DNA of 64,000 bases, taken from NCBI GenBank assembly GCA_013396995.1, contig VWZP01009951.1, positions 353,398-417,397 on the forward strand, given 5' to 3'. Positions 40,901 to 52,800 of the stretch are shown here, in pieces (the first letter of the stretch is position 1; every line of letters starts with the position of its first letter). The notes beneath the pieces were generated by a model. It ran no database searches, had not been told where the DNA came from, and was given only the letters and a program-made list of their open reading frames with translations. This stretch comes from Dicaeum eximium. Lineage: Eukaryota; Chordata; Aves; Passeriformes; Dicaeidae. The translations under genes were made by a program, and so were the position numbers.

Positions 40901-42358
40901 TTATGCCTGGAACAGGTGTGGATTTCTGACATATTGTCTCCTTCCCCACAAACATTCTGACCTGAAAAAAACCAACAACAGCCACAGGAACCTGACAGTC
41001 ACTGCCCTGACCTTGCAGTCCCTGGTGCTCCTGTTGAGATGGGCAGCACCAGCTGTGGGGATGACCACAGGAACATACAGGCTCCCTTCCTTTGAGAACA
41101 GGACCAAGGCCTGGCAAACTCCTTCTATTACAAGGAACAACACAGCCCAAGCAGCAAAAAAATCTGCTTTTCTAAACTATTTTTATGGGACACAGACACG
41201 CTCAAAATGATCTTTACCTCTTACACAAAACCAGCTGGGAAAGTTGCAGGACCTCAAATATAGTTGGTAGGATTTTTCCTGGTAAAAACAGGAGGCAGAA
41301 ATGGGAAATCTGCCACTCGAAGCAGATTTGAAATTATCTGTTCTGATTAGTACTCTGTGTACTTCTTGGAAACATGGGGAGACTCTAAGCACTATCTGTA
41401 TGCAGGACAGAATTTGCTTATTTTTCCTGACTCTGGTTTCAGCTTTGCTGTATTGCTTTGTGTCACAGGAGCTTCACAAGAAAATGACTGGATATAAATC
41501 TCAGGGCAGTTTTAAAAGCCTTTAAAATACCAACATGGATACTACATCAAGCCAACTTCTTATATTACTGCATTTGATCCCAAAGGAAAAAATAATAAAC
41601 ATAACAAAACACTACAAAAGCTACAGGCATCTCCTGCAGACCTGGCCCCAACTGCCACAGCTGCAATGATTCCAATGAAGTGAGGACATTTTTTATCAGC
41701 TGGGGACTTGGCCTGATAAAGGTGAAGGCACTCAGCAGCATGTCAAATCAAGTGTGTGCATTTAAGCTCCTTTTACTTACCATTAAAGCCTTAGTGCTTT
41801 GAAAAACAGTACAGAGCTGTAATTCTTGCAGAAATGCAAATAATTTCTCATCTGGCTAAGAAAGTAATTCAGAAATAAGACCCAAACCAATATCCCCTTA
41901 ACTTCAGAGGAAGTTCTGCTCACTTTGACGGACCTTCACCAGTCAAAATAACATAACTATTTGTTTGGAGACCTGAGATAGGTTCCTAACAGCAGAAACG
42001 AGCCATAGTCCAGTCTGAAATAACTGTTAAATGTTCAGCTTCTCGGGCCATAAACTAAGATCCTTATTTCTGCACCAGGAATCACCTGATACATGGCCAC
42101 AGCTGGTCAAATTGTTTTTACAGGTCAAGAAAAGAGGAAGAGTAAACACAAGGAGAGTGTTATTTCAGATGACCCAGGCAGACTAGCACAGTGTTTGTTT
42201 TATGATGTGGGTTTTTTTTGTTGTTTTTTTGTTAATAATGAGAGCAGGCAGTGCTAGAAGTTAATATTGTAACAATTCCTGTGGAATTCAGCTCCCTGGA
42301 GAGGGCTCCGAAGTCCAAGAGCAGCCCTTCCCAGTGCCCCCGTGCTAGCCCCACTTAC

Positions 42359-42469
42359 CCCCAGCCACCTCGCTCCTTTGTTGGCAGCCTGCTGAATCTG
42401 CACTTTTTTAAGGGTGACATTGTACACGGCTCCGTCTTCTACCTCTTCACCCCCATCCTGAAACGTGGT
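42359..42469 (-). CDS. RGL1: RGL1 coding exon 2
   Basis: The exon is 37 codons, phase 0 at both ends, with acceptor TTTCCTGGCAG and donor GTAAGT. It encodes an acidic segment (GGEEVEDGAVYNVTLKK) and then VQIQQAANKGARWLG. This is the N-terminal region of RalGDS-family proteins that precedes the REM module and is strongly conserved with mammalian RGL1. Only 838 bp separate it from exon 1, while the next intron is 18 kb. Confidence 0.95.
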
Positions 42470-43153
42470 CTGCCAGGAAAAGGAGAAAGAAAAATAAGAT
42501 GAAAAGGAGCGTTCTCCCCCTCCCGCTGACCACAATCTATCCCAGGTGCTCTGCTGCTGCAGGCAGAGCAGAGATGGGCAGCACAAAGCAAACACGACAA
42601 TCAAAGCAAGCCAGGTACCCTTAGGTTGAGGGAACACTGGAGATATTCTTGGCAAGCTTCCTTTCCTGTGGTATCGAGGTACCCTGACTTTCCATTTAAC
42701 TGTTTTTCCCAGACTAGCACATATTTTAAATAGTTGCATAAAGTCTTCTTAGGAAAGAGTTTGGTTTTGATTAGCGGTCGCCTGTTTCCTCCCCCCTTTT
42801 CTACAGAAATTAATCCCTTTGGCCTTTCATTCAGGGAAGGATTCGCACTTTTAAAACTGCTGAATTACTTCGGCAGACAGCCTTGAGTCTTTGAAGCTAC
42901 AGAGCATTTAAAACACAGCGACATTTCAATTCTCTTGAGAAGGAGGGATCTGAAGCGCTTGTGATTTGCTCTTCCAAAAACCTATTATTTCAAGAACAAG
43001 AAAAAAAAAACCAACAAAACAAACAGCTTTAAAGCTGGGAGGAGGGGTGGGGGGGGAGAGCGGTTAAATTCGTAAATAAAAAGCGGAGGATAATAAAGCA
43101 GAGTGCAATATCTTCCGAACTTCCAGCGAAGGATGTAGGGATTCTGTTCGGAA

Positions 43154-43226
43154 CCGGGCACGGCATCGCCGGCACGGCATGTCCCGGTACCGGGCACAGC
43201 ATCGCCGGCACGGGGCACGGCACGGC
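43154..43226. repeat. GC-rich minisatellite, about 36-bp unit, in RGL1 intron 1
   Basis: The 24 bases starting at 43154 recur at 43190 with one mismatch, an offset of 36 bp, with further degenerate CACGG and CATCG units after it. It begins about 80 bp inside intron 1 from the donor. Confidence 0.75.
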
Positions 43227-43259
43227 TGGCCCTGAGCATCGCTGGGCAGCGGGACCCGC

Positions 43260-43292
43260 AGCAGGGCAGGGCAGGGCAGGCAGGGCAGGGGA
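43260..43292. repeat. GCAGG/GGGCAGG simple repeat
   Basis: About seven near-identical GGCAG-type units lie immediately inside intron 1, next to the exon 1 donor. Confidence 0.75.
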
Positions 43293-43307
43293 GGGACAGC
43301 CGGTTAC

Positions 43308-43334
43308 CATTTTCGCTCTCCACAGCAGTTTCAT
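43308..43334 (-). CDS. RGL1: RGL1 coding exon 1 (start codon)
   Basis: This exon encodes MKLLWRAKM, nine residues. Human RGL1 begins MKLLWQAKM, which fixes both the gene and the start. The exon ends in ATG followed by a GTAACC donor at 43302-43307, phase 0. The frame stays open upstream of the ATG through GC-rich sequence containing one N, but that translation is a low-complexity Pro/Arg stretch unlike any RGL1 N-terminus I know, so it is read as 5'UTR. The exon sits inside a CpG island, consistent with a promoter-proximal first exon. Confidence 0.9.
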
Positions 43335-43458
43335 CCTCGGTGGCTGGCCGGGCGCCTGGTCGGATGCGCCGCGCTTCGCCCGCCGCGGGCCGNCCGCGGG
43401 CGGGGCGGGGCGGAGCCGAGCGGCCCCTGGGCGGGGCGGGAGGGACGGGCCGGGGGAG

Positions 43459-43502
43459 GGACGGACGGACGGAGGGACGGACGGACGGAGGGACGGACGG
43501 AC
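43459..43502. repeat. (GGAC)n / GGAG tetranucleotide minisatellite upstream of RGL1 exon 1
   Basis: GGAC units interrupted regularly by GGAG form a higher-order unit of roughly 16 bp. It lies 125-170 bp upstream of the RGL1 start codon, so in the 5'UTR or core promoter. Confidence 0.85.
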
Positions 43503-43800
43503 AGGGGGAGGCGGCCGCGCTGGCACCGCCCCGGCCCGGCCCGCAGAGGGTTTCCTGTAGATGGCCCCGCTCGCAGCGCCCGGCCCGGCAGTGCCTGCGC
43601 TGCCCCGGCCGGCCCCGCTCCGCTCCGCTCCGCACCGCCTGCGGCGAGCGCGTCCTGCCCGCTCCCGGGGAAGCGCCTCCTCTTCATCTCCCTTCTCTCC
43701 CCCTCCTCCCCTTCCCTCCCTTCTCTCCTCTGCCGGTGCCCGGGCAGGGCGGAGGGGAGCAGGGGCCGCCGCGGGTCAGATGTTCGGGCTGCCGTAAGGA

Positions 43801-46800
43801 AGGGATTTTAAGCTATGCTTAACTTGAAAAACTTACTTCTGCCTGTTGGGAAGTAAGGAAATTAAAGGTTTTAGTAAGCCCTTCCCGGCAATCGCCGGCA
43901 GTGTCCTCACTTTGATTCTGTATCGCTCAGAAAGAAGCCCCCATGGGCACCTCTGTGGATGCTCTAGCTGTAGGCACCTGCGTGCTGACACGACGATCTC
44001 AAGACACCCTAAAAACCCCACTTACTTTGTTGCCTCCTGAGCTGTCTTTAATTACCTGCTTTTTTAAAAAATAGGGATGATTCAAGAGCACAAATTCCCG
44101 AGCAAGGCAACGAAAGTGCTAAGCATTGAAAGAGAGCTCAGACCTCCCAAAGCCCCACACTAACCTGCAGCATGCTCCTGTTTTTATTTCACCAGTGTTA
44201 GTAGCGATGGCCTGAGGAGCATTGCAGGCTCGGGGGCTGCCAGCACTTCTACCCCTTAACACGAGGGACCATACGGAAGCAAGGAACAGTATTTTCAGCT
44301 ACGAAACCAAGACTGAGCTGTGTGGTCACAGGTGCCCTGATCTGATCACTTGCCAGGCTGTGCTTTTAGTTTGCATGTGTGATGTTACACGAAGTGATCC
44401 GGAATAAACAGACATCAATAACCTGACTCAAGCGTACTGCACCTACAAATAGAAGTGTAGATTTCTTCGAATCCTGTGGCTTCTCCTTTAAAACTGCAAA
44501 GAGCATTCTGAATGCTTTAGATTTTGCAAACCACTCTTCCAAATCGTAATTTTAATGTGCAGAAAGCAGAGTGTGCATTGAATCCCTCGTGGCCAGCCCA
44601 GCAGGTGTGTGAGTACCTGCAGAGCAACTTGCCACTGAACAGGGCCAGCATACCAGCATATGCAAATGCATATCCAGCCACAAGAAATACAACACCAAAG
44701 CAAAAAAATTACTCTGAAATAAAAGCTTTTTTGGGCAATGATGTCCTGGTGCCATAATATGTGCACTACCATCACTTTGGATGGCAGGCACAAAGCAATG
44801 GCACTTACTCTATTTATTTACTAAAAAGAAAATGGCAGTGAGTTAATACAGTGGGAAGGAGCTCCTGTATTTGATTCAATTTAGCTTCTCTTGAATCACA
44901 TGTTTCAGACTGGGTCCTTACAGAGCACCTTATGGACAGACAAGCTCAGGACTTCCCATTCAAGGCACAGCACAAGCCCTCTCAGAAATGATGTTCCTGA
45001 ATCCTCTTGGCCACTGACAAGTGACAGAGAGAACCTCCATCGGGAAGGAGCAGCAGATGACCTCCTACAGTTTAGCAAGCAGCAGAAAGCACCATTTTTA
45101 TTCATTGGATTTGCCATTAGTCTTGCACAGATTTAGATTTTCTTCACAGATTATTTTTAGGGAGATACGGGCCCAGACTTTAGAACCACTGATTTGTTTG
45201 GATGGGAAACAATCTCTAAGATCACTGATCCAATCATGTCACAGTGAAAGGTTACAGAAGGGGCAGTAATCAAACATTCTATTGATAACTGTCTGCCTTG
45301 GGAAAAGGATATTTCAAAGCCCCATAAATCTGCCTTATATATGCAAAGACTGATAATTTAATACTGGAAAAGAGAAAAAGCATATGTAACAATTACATTT
45401 AAAATCCATTCTATAGTGTACAACCACTTATTTGAGACCAAGAGACAGAGTCTGAATGCACAGGAAAACATCAAGACCAACCAGGCTCTAATCTAAAAGA
45501 TGTTCTGTAAAGATTTCAAAGACAGAAAGAAGCCTGAAAATGAGGAAGAAGAGTCTACAAGTCAGTTTAGTAGAACTGCTGGTTTGCTCTTTTAGCAGAC
45601 TTTAATCACAAAACTGATCTACACCAATGAACCATGCGGTCAACACCGTGTTAAACATTGGGTTCTTTCCAGATCATGTTCACATGCAATAACTACATTC
45701 CTGCCATAATCAAGGCCTGTGCCTGCCCTTTTTACCGAAGCAGAATTGTTCCTCTAATACATCTGAGCACGCATTCCCTCCCACTCACAACAAGAGAGAA
45801 GCACAAATCCACTTGTGAATGCAACTTTACACTTCTCAGTGAAACGTTATATAAGAAAATACCTTGAGGTCTGGAAGGCTCTCAGACTGCAGATCATTGA
45901 CCACTTACAGCCCAGTAAGAACTGGCCAACTGTCCACAGAGAAGTAAGGTAGTGGCAGAGTGATGATTTTCCCTGGGTTTCAGCTGTTGCTACAGCTGGC
46001 ATGCACATGCCTGCATGGGAAGACAAAGCACAAGATCTATAAAGCAGCTGGAAATAAAGAACAGCTCGTCTGACTGCCCCTGCTCAGGGCCTGACAGGAG
46101 GAGAGGAGGAAACAGAAGTCAGAAATACCCAAATATGGAAAATATTTGGGAGAGCAAAGGAAAAGGATAAAGCAATAAGGTGATGTAAGAATGATCCCTG
46201 ATAGCTTCTCCAGGAGAGAAAGAAATCACACAGCCTAAAAGGACAAAGCCATTTATCTGAGGTGTGCATGCAGCTCACCTTCACTGGGCAAGGATGTTCT
46301 CTGGGAGATAGGAAAAAAAATCACACCACTGTCTCTTTTTTAAGTCAAGCCATGGTTTCAAGAGGGTCCTTTCAATGGCAGTGCCAGCTCAAGCCATTTC
46401 CATTCCCTGGTGGTTGAGTAAGCCAGGAGCCAGAACTGGTTGTGTGTTGGTTATGCAAGACATGTCCTAGTAACCATGCCTTTGTAGTCAACATCTTTAT
46501 AGTATTACCTTTTTCTCCAAAGCAATGCCACCTTAAGGGCATTACCTAACTGTTAATTGAAAAAAATTCCATTAAACACTCTGTTCATTGCATAGGAAAT
46601 ACAAGAATCCATCCTATAGAATGGAATAGAATGGACATCCTATAGAATGTCCAAAGAGACACCCCTGCAATGGATGATGCCTTTGAAGTGAATGCCTACA
46701 AAAGAAAATAAATACTGTTTCTATTAAGAGTATCTCATTAATTGTTATTAATCTGGTTTCTTTAAACCATACTTAGTTCTTGCTTTCTGTTTATGGCACA

Positions 46801-49800
46801 TGCTCTCAATTTGATAACTAACAGGTGCTGTGGCCTACAGTTCTGGAGATTGAAACTAAAAAAAAATCATATGCAGGTGAACCACAAAAACTAGGTAATG
46901 CAGCCACTATAGAAATCCAAACACAAATCAGTTTCACCGTGTTTCTTTGACAGCCCAGTCTGACATAGAGCTTGGCAGCAGAGAGCTCTTCACCATAGAC
47001 ACTACAGGAGATTCACCTGGGAGTGTTCCTTTACATTGTGCACACCCAAGTTCCAGCTTCCCACTCAATTACACAGTTAGTTTGTCATGGGCTGCTTTAG
47101 AGCTGCTTAATATTCAGTGCACTGCAATCTCCTGAAGGTCCTTTATGGCACAAAGCACCTCAGAGGCACATACCTCACATTTCCATCAGCACGTGCAGAG
47201 CTCTGCATGTGCTGCAAGCTGATGTGGAAGGGAGCAGAGGTGAAGCCAGGTCTTCCATCTGCCTCATCTGGGATTAATAAAAAACTTGGTTATATATATT
47301 CTTTAAATGACTGAGATGCACTATCATTACACATCAGCCAGTCAGAAAAGTTGTTAGAACCAAACACTGAATTTCAATTACAAACTACTAACTAATCAAA
47401 GTGAACAAAATGCTACATTACACACTGTATGTCTGCTTTTTGACTGTCTGCAACCTTTGCAAGCCTCACTCCTGTGCAAAAGGGAAAACACTGTTCCCCC
47501 TTCACTCTGAAAGATGTGACAATGCAGTTGCAGCTCAGTAAAGAACCAGACACAAAAGTCCATCATAATCTGTCTTCCTGGACGTCATAACTAAACAGAA
47601 GCCTTCAAGTAATTGCAAATATTAACCAGCTTCATGGTAAAATGCCAGAGGAAAGGCATCAGAGCTCCCATACATAGAACTAAATTAATGTTTCATAAGG
47701 CTGCATAATTAACTATGCTAAGTCAAAAAATTACATAGTTAAGGAAGCACATCCAGCCATCCCTGACCCTCTGATTTCACATGTGATTGCAATTAGATAG
47801 ACATGCTCTGTTTCACAGGCTGTGCTGTCCAAAGAGACATAATCTCAGATCTGGGGGGCATATCTCCTTCAGGAACAGCGAGTCCCTGGACTCCCATTGG
47901 GAAAGCCTTCAAAGCAATCCAGTGTGTAAAACCAGGGGCACATTGCTGGGAAAGTGCACCCCTGCTATGTCCTGGGGAGGAACAAGAGTGTGTTGTACTC
48001 CCTGAGCCTCAGAGCCTGGGCTTAGCCCTGTCCCTGCTCACCCACACCTTATCCCAACTCACTCTCTGAGCTCCTTGGAAATGACCTGCAGGAGCAGAGA
48101 CTGTAGCTCCTAGAACTCGACTTTCAGTTTCACAGATCACGAAACACCCAGAAATTTTTCATAAACCATAAGTGCTTTGAGAGGCCACGTGACCCTGCAG
48201 CTTCGCAGCAATCTTTCTCTAGTTTTGTGCTGCAGGGCTCCTCAGTTGCTCACAGTAAATCCCCTCTGCTGCACATTTCAGCAGCTTTGAAGGAAGAAAC
48301 AACACCCTGGAGTGCCTGCTGAGAACATTGTTTTCTGAGGCTCACAACTCAGTCAAGTCAAAGCCAAAACTAAGGCACTTCATACTTAATGCTATTTCAA
48401 TGCCAAATTTTAGCCCACAGGCCTCAGCTACTCACACTGCAGAGCTGTTCAAAAGAAGGCAGCAAAAAATTCTTTATGGAGGGGGAAAATACTTTTCCAT
48501 TCTCCTGATATTCACAAACGGATGAAATGTTTTCACTCATGCTTTCCAAAAAGTTCACCTTTGAGCAGAGGCCAAGGGCCTTATTTGAACAATTTTAAAA
48601 CTCTCTGAAAAGAATAAATACTTAATCATATAAAAAAGCACTGCTCAATTACAAATTTGACTGTGGGTAACTCTCCTGACACCAATTCCATTGTCATGGG
48701 ACCTGAATCAACCTCAGTGCTTACGCAGAACTAACAAAAATTATCCCTGCCTTCTCCAACAAAAGTTATGGAAGACTGAGAACAGAAGGCTAATATATCC
48801 AGGAATCATTTAATCTGTACAAGAACACAACAGTGCCATAACAGGACATACCAAAATGCCTAACCCAAAATCTTATTGTCACATACAAAATAAATCAAAT
48901 GGCTCTCATATTGTTACTCAAAAGATTGTCTTCACTGTGTTTCAGATTTCTTTTTCTGCACCTATATCAGGTTTAATAATTAAATTGGCCATTGCACAAA
49001 CATGTATTGGGTTGATTTAGCATAATGCTGATTTTCCCTCACTGCTCTCTTGTCTCCATACGCAGGTTGATTCTCCATAAGAAGCTTCTTACTTTCAATA
49101 CATTTATAAATTCATCATTTATATTATTGGCTAGTTAGTACTCAATCCTCCCCCTCATTCCCAAATTTGCTTCCTGTTCTTTTCGAGCAAGCTTCAGTTT
49201 CCAGAATAAGAAATTTAACTATTTGATTAAATGAGTTCTCAAAACTTCCCTTCTGCCCTGTTTTGTTTTGCTTTGATTACAGATATACTGCACATCTGCC
49301 TTTTATGGCCCTGTTACAGTATGTTTCAACAGGATAAATCTCTGTTGGCTATAAGGATCTTCATCTCCTAATTCTGGCACAGAGTCTCTTTCATTTTTCC
49401 TCTTAAAAGAGAAATATTTCCTCCCCTAGAAGCCTGTATCACTCCAATATCCTTTAGTCCAAGCACTCCCCAGAAGACTCTGGGCTTATTAATTATATTG
49501 GAGTGTGTGTTATTTGGGATACTGGGATACTTCCCCTTGTGTCTGGGGGCCCCCTGTCCCTCTGAGCAGGCCTTTGCCAGTGAGCTCTGTATTTATATCT
49601 AACTAGTTCAAAGCCCAAGGACTTTGTCCCTCCTACCCATTGGGTTATAATCAGATGGCAGCATGTCTTAGGTTTGACTCACTCCCTTCACACACATAAC
49701 TTAGTTTCCACAATGGGTAAATGAAGAGTTTCAATTTAAATGCTGTTCCTACAAAAAATCCTAGTGCTTGCACTTTCTTTACCACTAAGATTAAAATAAC

Positions 49801-52800
49801 AGGGATAAATTAATCATAAATCCTTGTATTCTTATAATAGTTTATGATATTTGCTTTTTTAGTCTAAATTATCCATATTAAATTTAAAAACTATGCCCCC
49901 CTTTATTGTGGGACATGTTTCAGGCTACTCAGAAGTTCCTAGACCACGATTTAAGGAGCCTGCTGAATGCTTGTCATATCAGAGAGATCTTCTGGGTGCT
50001 GGAGATGGTGCACACCATGGACAATTTTCTCTGCCAGCTCTAAAACAAAGTCTTGCAAGCTTTTTACCAAGCCAAAAATTTTTCCCAGCACTCAGACAAC
50101 AGTAAGCCAGAGTTGTCTCCTCTTCATTGGGCTATTGGGCATGTTTTCTCCTCTTCATTGGGCTAAAAGGGAAATAAATGAAGTGAAGCAACAATTCCTC
50201 TTATCTACAGGTCTCTTGATTTTTTTTAATGCAACATTCATTCTATCTGACTTCAACAAATCCTAGAAGGATTTTATAGCCCTTCTACAGAGCCCAGGAG
50301 GCCCTATTAAATCAGAAAGCTTCTTCACAGCTTTCTTTTGAGCGGGGAGGAGCCACAAACAAGAGAATCGTAAACAAATATGTAACAGATAACTCTAGAA
50401 ATAGATATAGTGGTCCCTCTGCAACCACATAACGTTGTTTCATCATACATACTCCTCAAACAAAATTTCAGGGCTTTGCTAACTACTGCAGCCTTGAACA
50501 CAGGAATCGCTAAATTAGAAATTGTATCTTTTGAGTGCAGTGAAATAAAATCCAGGTTTGGGGAGACTGGGGTTTGGGAGTTTCAAGTTACTTTTTTCTT
50601 TGATTGGTTTTACCTGCTACATCTCTAAAATATCCTATAGTCACATACAACAGTCTGTGCAACAGTGACTTGCCTTCTTCAGCTTCCATCAGTCTTCCTC
50701 AGGGGAGTTGTTCTTTCATCCTCTAAAAACTCTTCAGCAAGTTCCACCCTTGGAGAAGAAATTCTGTAACTGTTTGAAAACAAGACAAAGGCAGTTTTGA
50801 ACTGCAGACAGCCACACATTTACTTCTGATGTCCATTATGTTCCCTCTCTCATAAAACACAGCAATTGAGTAAAGTCACAACACGGATATGGAAGAGGCT
50901 CAGCCATGTCCATCAGATGTTTTGCCAGCCACACACAATGGCACTCTGGTTTAATAAGTGAATGCTAAACATGTTTCTGGAAGTGGCCTATTTTGCTTGG
51001 GGAGGCAAAAATGCCTTTATCAGCATAAGTCAACTCCAATTTTTTCCCTTTCTTCTGCTGTGATTCTTGTCTTCTGCCTACTGCAGACTCTGAGCTTTCC
51101 AAAGCTCACATTCCTACCCACCAAATCAGTAAAAATGCAGCATTAAGACTTTCTTTTTTATTCACTTATCTAATACTCATTTTTTAGACCACTCAAAAAA
51201 TCTCACTTTTTGACTCTCCTTGTTTTCATTTTAGAAGCTTTTGATCCCTACTGGTGCCTCTTCTCACAGATCAATGCCTCCCAGAAGCTCCCCAAGGATA
51301 AAGGCGTTGTCTTTTATATAGTAACACAATACCCTTAGTAACCCATTTCAAAATTATACACCCACCTTTGAGGTGCACCTTTATCCTGATGCCAGAAATA
51401 TAACTATGGGACAGAAGCAATATTTCCTTTACTAACATATGTTTAAAAAATGCACAGCCCTTTTGGGGGGCATATCACTAGGGGTTTATAAATCCTTGCT
51501 TTTGTTGGTATTTACCTTCACACTTGGCCCTACATCCTTCCCCTTGTTTATTCTGCCTTTTGATTTTCATGCCATGCTCTGAGACAGACTCCTGCCCACC
51601 TGCAGATGTTCCAGGACAGGGCATAAACCCTCACTATGACCTTTGGGGGCTGTTACAGTCCAAGGACAGATTTTACGATGGATCTCCCAAGTCCAACATC
51701 CAACGCTCCTGCCACTGGTGCCACTGGGATGTGAAGTAATAGAGCACAACTCACCTTGAACAAATTATCAGCACCTATTCAAAATGCTGTGAATTTTTGG
51801 GAGCAGCACACTCCACCTAAAAAGAAATTCCTCTTGCTACTTGGCTGCTGCTGCTGTCATCCATGTGTCATTTCCTTGAAGTGCTGCTGGTGACTTCAGC
51901 AGATTCACTTGCAAGGGAAAGGTGGCAGGATTAGACCCACAGGCTGTAAACACTTCACTCCTCTCTGGGATCACCTGGTTTTATTATTGTTGGCACATTG
52001 TGCTCGTTTGGCAGCAAAGACATTCATTTAAGGATACTCGTTTCTATTTCCAGTTCTATTACATCTATTTTTGTTTGAACTTATTTAAAGACAACATTAT
52101 CAACCCAGGAAAAAAAGGCAGGAAGGAGATGGAAGCCCACAATGCTCTAGACAATGACAGGAAACAACCTGTGTTTGGACAGTTCCCCCAATTCTCTTCC
52201 AGATGATCTTAACCAAAGAATTAGACAAAGTCCAAAAAGCAAAATAAAACCCAAAACCCCGTGAAGAGGAAATCCTCTTGTATAGGTGCTAACAGAGTGG
52301 AAAATTTTAGAGAAAATTCATGTCTAGCACCTAGCCTGCTGAAAACTTACTTAGCAAACTCAAACCCTACCTACTCTGTATTGGGATGACATACTTGTAT
52401 TTCTGAGGCTTTACAGAAAGTCTTCCTCAACAAAACCCAAGACCTTCAAAACTGGCCAAAGTTGAACACTATTATGCAAAATTGTAACAAAAGTTGGCGC
52501 AGAAGCCGCTGTTTTGTTCTGTGGAGATCATCTGGAAACACAGGGATAAACAGGATGGAAGAGCCTCTTTTCAGGGGCATATTGTAAACAGCAAATTAAT
52601 TGTGCAATATGTTACTATGCTCAGGGAGATGAGCTGGACTGGAAATCAAAACCTGGAGTAGATAATTCTAAAATATGCATTAAAAAACATTAAACCACAC
52701 ACCAAAAAGTCAAAGGAATATTAAATTCTTTCACCTTGGGTTATAAGATGAACACTGTGAGATCCATGGAGGAACATTTCTGCTAGAGTTACTCCATACA

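Larger units (their letters stand above)
24248..42358 (-). other. RGL1 intron 2 (18 kb)
   Basis: The largest intron, 18111 bp. It is AT-rich with A-rich and A/C-rich simple tracts (25365-25440, 25585-25617, 27720-27752, 28600-28710, 37947-37990). One unusually CpG-rich patch lies at about 28010-28330, followed by an 83-bp tandem duplication. I found no further RGL1 exon and no nested gene. Confidence 0.8.
42470..43307 (-). other. RGL1 intron 1
   Basis: GT-AG intron of 838 bp. Its first 200 bases (43100-43307) belong to the CpG island and carry a GC-rich minisatellite. The remainder is ordinary sequence with an A-rich run near 43000-43020. Confidence 0.88.
1..43334 (-). other. RGL1: RGL1 gene, 5' half (nine coding exons; continues left of window)
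   Basis: RGL1 (RalGDS-like 1) is a cytosolic exchange factor that loads GTP onto Ral GTPases and is recruited by active Ras through a C-terminal Ras-association domain. That domain is not in this window. Nine minus-strand exons with GT-AG borders and matching phases join into 380 codons without a stop. The product follows human RGL1 throughout, as I recall that protein: N-terminal MKLLW, a REM module (exons 3-5), then the first half of the CDC25 catalytic domain (exons 6-9). The MKLLW start separates it from RALGDS, RGL2 and RGL3. Introns are about 0.8, 18.1, 5.3, 9.3, 3.1, 0.6, 2.3 and 1.1 kb in transcript order. No following exon was found in the leftmost 1.55 kb, so the gene runs off the left edge. 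Confidence 0.95.
43130..43800 (-). promoter_or_regulatory. RGL1 CpG-island promoter region
   Basis: A sharp island of G+C and CpG dinucleotides surrounds RGL1 exon 1, in strong contrast with the AT-rich flanks. Repeated GGGGCGG-type GC boxes (Sp1/KLF-like) occur at about 43401-43441, just upstream of the start codon on the minus strand. No TATA box is evident, as expected for a CpG-island promoter. The transcription start cannot be fixed from sequence alone. The base at 43393 is an N. Confidence 0.8.

Noticed and set aside
42985..43635. Long Pro/Arg-rich ORFs across the RGL1 CpG island (up to 216 codons)
   Set aside because: Stop codons are rare in such GC-rich DNA. Only the MKLLWRAKM segment matches a known protein.
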